64,000 bases of DNA from Hibiscus mutabilis (Eukaryota; Streptophyta; Magnoliopsida; Malvales; Malvaceae): the NCBI GenBank assembly GCA_019671005.1, contig CM033752.1, positions 18,546,969 to 18,610,968 of the forward strand. Reading direction: 5' to 3'. Positions 59,589 to 64,000 of the stretch are shown here, one piece after another (within the stretch, counting starts at the first letter, position 1; each line of letters starts with the position of its first letter). Under the pieces are notes generated by a model. That model saw nothing but the letters and a program-made list of their open reading frames with translations, had not been told where the DNA came from and ran no database searches. The translations under genes were made by a program, and so were the position numbers.

Positions 59589-60485
59589 CTATCTTAGAGC
59601 TTGCTTATAATTGCTTAAAATTTCCAGTAATCTTTCCTCCTGATCATTAGATAGATCAACAGCAATGATCACTGGCAAAGTAAAGTGTTTACCTAAGTAG
59701 GCATACTTGAGGTGGTCTGGCAACGGTTTTAGTTCCAATTCTGGTGGCTCCTCAATGGATGGTTTAGGTGCCTTGATTTGTCTTCCAGCAAACTCCAATA
59801 CCTCTGGTTATCCAAAATAATTAACAACTTCATTCTCCAAGGTTGGTCCTTCAGTGTCTTCACTCATCTTAATTTCATCATCCAACTCTCTGGTAGTAGC
59901 ATTTGCGTCTTGGCACAGTTGTGCCACGTCTATAGTCAAAATGGACTCTATCATCTTGGCATTCCTCTGTTTCATCTGTACATTTAAGAGCTTGAAACAC
60001 ATTAAATGTAACATGTTGGTCATTCATGCGTATAGTAAGTTCACCTTTATGAACATCAATTAAGGCTCTACCTGTGGCAAGGAAGGGTCTGCCCAATATA
60101 ATTGGGATAGTCATATTTGCCTTATAATCTAAAATGATAAAAATCAGTTGGAAATATAGATTTATCTACCTTTACCAACACATCCTCAATCTTACCCTTA
60201 GGATGTGCAAAGTATTGGTCTACCAACTAAAGTGTTATAGTGGTAGGCCTTGCTTCAACGTCAAGCTTTTTTAAAACAGACATTAGCATCAAATTGATGC
60301 TAGCTCCCAGGTCACCCAGTGCCTTACCCATGAATATATGGCCAATAGTACAAGGAATAGTACAACTTCCCGGATCTTTCAGCTTTGGTGGCAATCGATT
60401 GAGTAATATTGCACTGCATCCCTCAGTGAGAGCTACAATCTTGAAATCACCAGTTTCCTCTTCTTGGATAAATTTTCCTTCATGA
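59589..60485 (-). pseudogene. Athila protease and pol N-terminus
   Basis: The protease catalytic motif 'LGDLGASINLM' lies at about 60287-60320. It is followed by 'PTTITL', then 'IPIILGRPFLATGRALIDVHKGELTIRM' (60114 onward), the second protease lobe. 59798-59589 reads 'PPELELKPLPDHLKYAYLGK', the typical linker into RT. The DLGAS form is common in Athila. Frames are broken near 60120 and 59815. Confidence 0.8.
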
Positions 60486-61172
60486 ATTTAACATAGTTGG
60501 GCATCTTCTCAAGAGCTTCTACTAATGGTATGTTGATCTACAACTTCTTAAGAACTTCTAAGAAGTACTTAAAATGCAAATCCTGCTTGTGCTTCTGTAG
60601 TCTTTGCGGAAACGGTGGAGGAGGGTAAGCAAATGCTGACTCTGCCATCTTTGCCAATGGTTTGCTAGTAGCATTAGACTGAGATCTGGCATCGCTTATG
60701 ACTGCTTCTTTATTCTCTGCTTCTTTTGGTTCATCTACGAGTCTATTCTATTTCTCTTGGAAATTAACGGGTTGCTTGACAAGTATCTCAGCCTCACATT
60801 GTTTGCCACTCTAAAGATTTACAACTTTGCAATATTTGTTGCCTCTCTGCCGAGCATCTTCTATATCACTTGGCAAAGCTCCCTAGGGTTGATTGCTGAG
60901 TGAATTGGTAATATGTCCGATCTGAATCTCCAAGTTTTGCATAGATGTTGCCGAACTCTGGACAGTTGCATCATTCCTCTCCACATATTATGTCAAAGTC
61001 CCCTGGTTGTTCCTTTGTCCTACATAAAAATTGATTTGTGCCCTTTGTGGCATGGCATTCTGGTTGAAACCTTTCTAAGCATTGTTATTCTGACGCTGGG
61101 CATTATTCTGATACTGGGCATTGTTGTTCTACTGCTGGGCATTGTATTGATTACCTCCTTAATTTCTCCAAG

Positions 61173-62212
61173 CTAAATTTGGGTGTTGCCTCTATTCTGC
61201 ATTGTAAGTATTAGAATTTGCATTATAATTACGATTGAAATTGCCAAAAAATTTACCGACTCAGAGTTGGCAGGGCAATCTTCCATGTAATGGTCCTCCC
61301 CACATATTGTGCAGAATGAGTCTAATGCTTTATCCTCTTGGGATTCTTTATTCTTTTGCAAAGTTCTCACCATCCTAGTAAGATTGGAAATCTCAACGTG
61401 GATGGATGTTAGTTCATCTAGCGCTAATTTACCACCAGTTTTAGTTCTAGTCCCTAGTATGGTAGTAGGATACTCGAAATAATTAGTTGAGATCCTCTCA
61501 AGGATGCCAACTTCCTCTGTATAGTTCTTGTCAAGCAGCGAACCATTTGCCGAAGCATCAACAACAGTCTTGTCATGAGCATTGAGTCCATTGTAAAAGT
61601 TCCCCATCTGGTTCTAATATGGGAATCCATGCATGGGACACCTCCTCAATAGGTCCTTGAATCTCTCCCAGGCATCATATAGGGTCTCATCATCAGCCTA
61701 CCTAAACGTAATGATCTTACACCTCAACTTGGCAGTGAGTTTAGGTGGCTAGAATCGCAACAAAAATTTCTGGCATAGATCTTCCCATGAGGTGACAAAA
61801 CCATGTGGCAAAGAACTAAGCCACATTTTTTCTCTATCTCTCAGAAAAATGTGAACAATTTCAGCTTCACTGTATCTTCTGATACTCCATGATGTTGAAA
61901 TAGCTGGAAAACTTCCATGAATTGCTTCAAGTGTTACCTCGGGTCTCTAGTAGGTGCTCCGTCAAATTGTCCTACATTCAAAAGCGTTTGTATCATCACC
62001 AGCTTAAGTTCAAAATTTGGTGTATTTACCTTTGGACCAATCAGTCCTGGCATCAAATTATCTATGTTTGGTGTCGAGTGTTCTCGGATAGGTCTCTCTT
62101 CCTCCACATTAACGGCTGGGGCAGCAGGTGCACTCAGTATCCCATTGTGGATTGGTGGATTTTCCTAATTTTTTGGGTTACCATCGTCTCCTTCATTGCC
62201 TTGATGTGCCAT
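61173..62212 (-). pseudogene. Athila gag
   Basis: It starts 'MAHQGNEGDDGNPKN' at 62212, then 'PKVNTPNFELKLVMIQTLL', 'QFMEVFQLFQHHGVSEDTVKL', 'DREKMWLSSLP', 'WEDLCQKFLLRF', 'DDETLYDAWERFKDLLRRCP'. This is the retrotransposon gag capsid. A clean frame from 61607 gives 'MGNFYNGLNAHDKTVVDASANG', a coiled linker, and a zinc knuckle CTICGEDHYMEDC (CX2CX3HX4C). At least five stops interrupt the first half. The region 61172-60486 downstream is a degraded Gln/Asn/Pro-rich gag tail with no clean frame. Confidence 0.85.
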
Positions 62213-62352
62213 CTCTCGAGCTTTCTTTTTAATGGCCAATTTTTCACAAAAGGGCGTTTCTGGTCATACACCAGTTAAAACAAATAAATAAAATGAAATA
62301 ATAATAAAAGAAACGAAACAAGTAAAAATAAAAATAATAGATTCCATCATAA

Positions 62353-62370
62353 TCCCCAAAAATGGCACCA
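62353..62370 (-). other. Primer-binding site, Asp-tRNA type (decayed)
   Basis: The minus strand reads TGGTGCCATTTTTGGGGA, close to the Athila site TGGCGCCGTTGCCGGGGA, with changes mostly C to T. It lies 16 bases inside the 5' LTR. Confidence 0.75.
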
Positions 62371-62386
62371 AAAACTTGTCTACTTT

Positions 62387-62697
62387 TGCAAACACTTGGC
62401 AAACGATTGAATATTTAGTGTAGAAGTGCAAGAAAATAATGCCAATGTGAGTCTTATGCGTGCAAGTATACACGGTCAGCAAGTAATACAACAGTAAGCT
62501 GAGTATCGAATCTGTAGGGATTGACCAAGAACTTATTTTCTTAATGGTTACTTGTTTGTAAGAAAATAAAAGTGTTTGAAAAGATTTGGATTTTTTATTT
62601 AAAAGATAGCGAAAATAAAATAGTGAAAATGGAAGCAATCTGACAACGAAAGTGTTCAATTAAATGATGAGCGTTGACAAGGGATGCTTGGTCATCG
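62387..62697 (-). repeat. 5' LTR of the Athila-like element, truncated
   Basis: It matches the left LTR from its first base (TGCAAACACTTGGCAAACGA against TGCTAATGCTTGGCAAATGA) for about 310 bases. It then stops at GGTCATCG, where a new terminus TGTAATATCCC begins. The remaining ~1.1 kb should resume beyond the window. Confidence 0.8.
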
Positions 62698-64000
62698 TGT
62701 AATATCCCATTATTGGATTGGTGATCAAAATGTAAAGAATCAAAAGTTGGTGGTTCTAGTTCAGTGACTAAAATGGAAAATTTCAAAGTTTGGTGGCTAA
62801 AGTGAAAAGTTGAGAAAAGTTCAAGGACCAATATGGTAATTTTACCAATAAATATTTTTATGTCATAATTAAATAGATCACTTAAGGGTGTGGATCAAAT
62901 ATAAAAACCTTGGTTTGATCCGATATTTCTATTATTGGGAATTTATGGTTAAAGTTAAAATGGAAATCGGGTAACTGAATGAGCTCAGAATCTAATGAAA
63001 TTTTGAAGGGAGTCTTAGAAAGACTCGAGGAATATGAAATTGAAATTTTGAATCTTTTCAAATCGATTTAGATTCGATTCTATCCAGTATTTTGTATAGG
63101 TGATGGAATGGCATTTTGGTAGATATCTAGATTCATTAATGGTAATTTGGTCATTTCACCTATACTTTTAAGGTATAATTGATTATGGAATGAGATAAAT
63201 TATAGGTGTTGGATGGTAATTGGTTATAATCCAAGGGTAAAGTAGTCATTTGACTATTTTAAAGATATTTTTTATTTAAGGATTTATAACCATTTGTCAT
63301 CAAAATAAAAGAAAGAAAATGTTGAAATATTTGGTTCATCTTCTCCAAGCTTGTCGTGAACTCCATAGATAGGTAAGAAGAAATTTTGATTCAATTTTTT
63401 TGCTTGATTTAGTTGGTTTTTGGATTGAGACATGAAATAAGAAATTGATCTCCCTTGAATTCTCTTTCTTTTTATATAAGTTTTGCTTAGTTTCCATGTC
63501 TCTAAGTTGAGGTTTGAGATTAGGGTGGATGAAGGACATATTTTTTTCATGTTTTAAGGTTCAAGCATGTAAGAAATGATGTTGTAATATTGTTATCATG
63601 CTTGAAATGATGAAAAATCAATGAATAAAGCAAGAGGGGCTATTCGACAATTAGAGGGAAATTAAGGGAAATTTTGTGAAAATTATTTTGATATTGGAAC
63701 TGAGTAGAATGATGTTTTCTAATTTAAATTATGTCATTAGAATGAAGAAAACATCATGTTGGGACTAATTTGTAAATTTTACAAATTTGGTGAAATAGGT
63801 GAGAAATTGTGAATTGTTCAAAAGTTGTAGCTATGTGGTTTGCTATTGCTCAAGGATCATTTTGACATTACAATTTTTGGATTTGGAGTTAAAATGTGAA
63901 AGTTCCTAAATTTTAGATTATAAACCCTAAGAGAGAGAATTTAGGGTTTGAGATGGAATTATTAATTTAGTGATTTCAATGTGCAATTCAAGACTAGAAT
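62698..64000 (+). mobile_element. Start of a chromovirus-type LTR, runs off the window
   Basis: It opens TGTAATATCCC and parallels the solo LTR at 7999 across about 1.3 kb: GTTTGGTGGCTAAAGT, GGGTGGATGAAGGACAT, TTTAGTTGG. The flanking pentamer on the left is CATCG. Whether it is a solo LTR or the 5' LTR of a whole element cannot be told here. The minus-strand frames at 62595-62831 and 63284-63550 are noncoding LTR sequence. Confidence 0.75.

Larger units (their letters stand above)
52424..62697 (-). mobile_element. Athila-like Ty3/gypsy element, right LTR interrupted
   Basis: On the minus strand: 5' LTR (62697-62387, truncated), Asp-tRNA-type PBS, gag (from 62212), protease, RT, RNase H and integrase (to 56940), spacer, an extra 3' ORF (56328-54899), untranslated DNA, PPT, and 3' LTR (53822-52424). 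A long extra ORF between integrase and 3' LTR plus this PBS and gag style indicate Athila. The pentamer before the left edge is ACTAT; the matching copy lies outside. Numerous stops and frameshifts show a dead element. It inserted into the copia 3' region. Confidence 0.88.

Overview
This window is plant nuclear DNA, most likely from a eudicot. It holds one intron-containing host gene. Nearly everything else is LTR retrotransposon sequence: Ty1/copia, and Ty3/gypsy of the chromovirus, Tat/Ogre-like and Athila-like types. There are no bacterial operons, no CRISPR array and no intact rRNA or tRNA gene. A Tat-lineage element with an extra upstream ORF resembling the DUF7745 type is common in cotton relatives, so Malvales is possible, but this is a weak guess.

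Layout. 25-1097: copia gag relic with a scrap of its LTR. 1098-18659: a pile of solo or broken gypsy LTRs nested in each other. Two are perfect solo LTRs with exact 5-bp target duplications: 3493-6985 (ATACA) and 7999-10920 (GAAGC). A third (14032-17434) has lost one end and sits between ~186-bp direct copies of its flank. 18660-21162: AT-rich intergenic DNA with small repeat relics. 21163-24045 (minus): a six-exon gene for a 595-residue leucine-rich-repeat protein, the only host gene seen. 24046-26518: intergenic, with a hAT transposase fossil.

26519 to beyond the right edge: an old copia element on the plus strand. It received two solo LTRs of its own family, both in antisense orientation. 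One of those was split by a 17.9-kb Tat/Ogre-like element (29498-47382, minus) that retains both LTRs, PBS, PPT and recognisable ORF1-gag-PR-RT-RH-aRH-IN. Near its 3' end the copia was also hit by an Athila-like element (52424 to at least 62697, minus), whose own 5' LTR is cut at 62698 by a chromovirus-type LTR that leaves the window.

The coding parts of all the elements carry stops, frameshifts or lost catalytic residues, so none looks autonomous. The main unexplained signals are: a near-palindromic GTATCGGTACG-like word clustered in LTRs of both copia and gypsy elements; an 11-copy, ~46-bp-period array with an inverted-repeat core in the Tat element's 3' untranslated region; and a dense W-box cluster plus a tRNA-like A/B-box pair in gypsy LTR DNA.

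Solo-LTR boundaries, target duplications and the gene's exon phases were checked base by base. Lineage names rest on protein motifs recalled from the families, not on a search.
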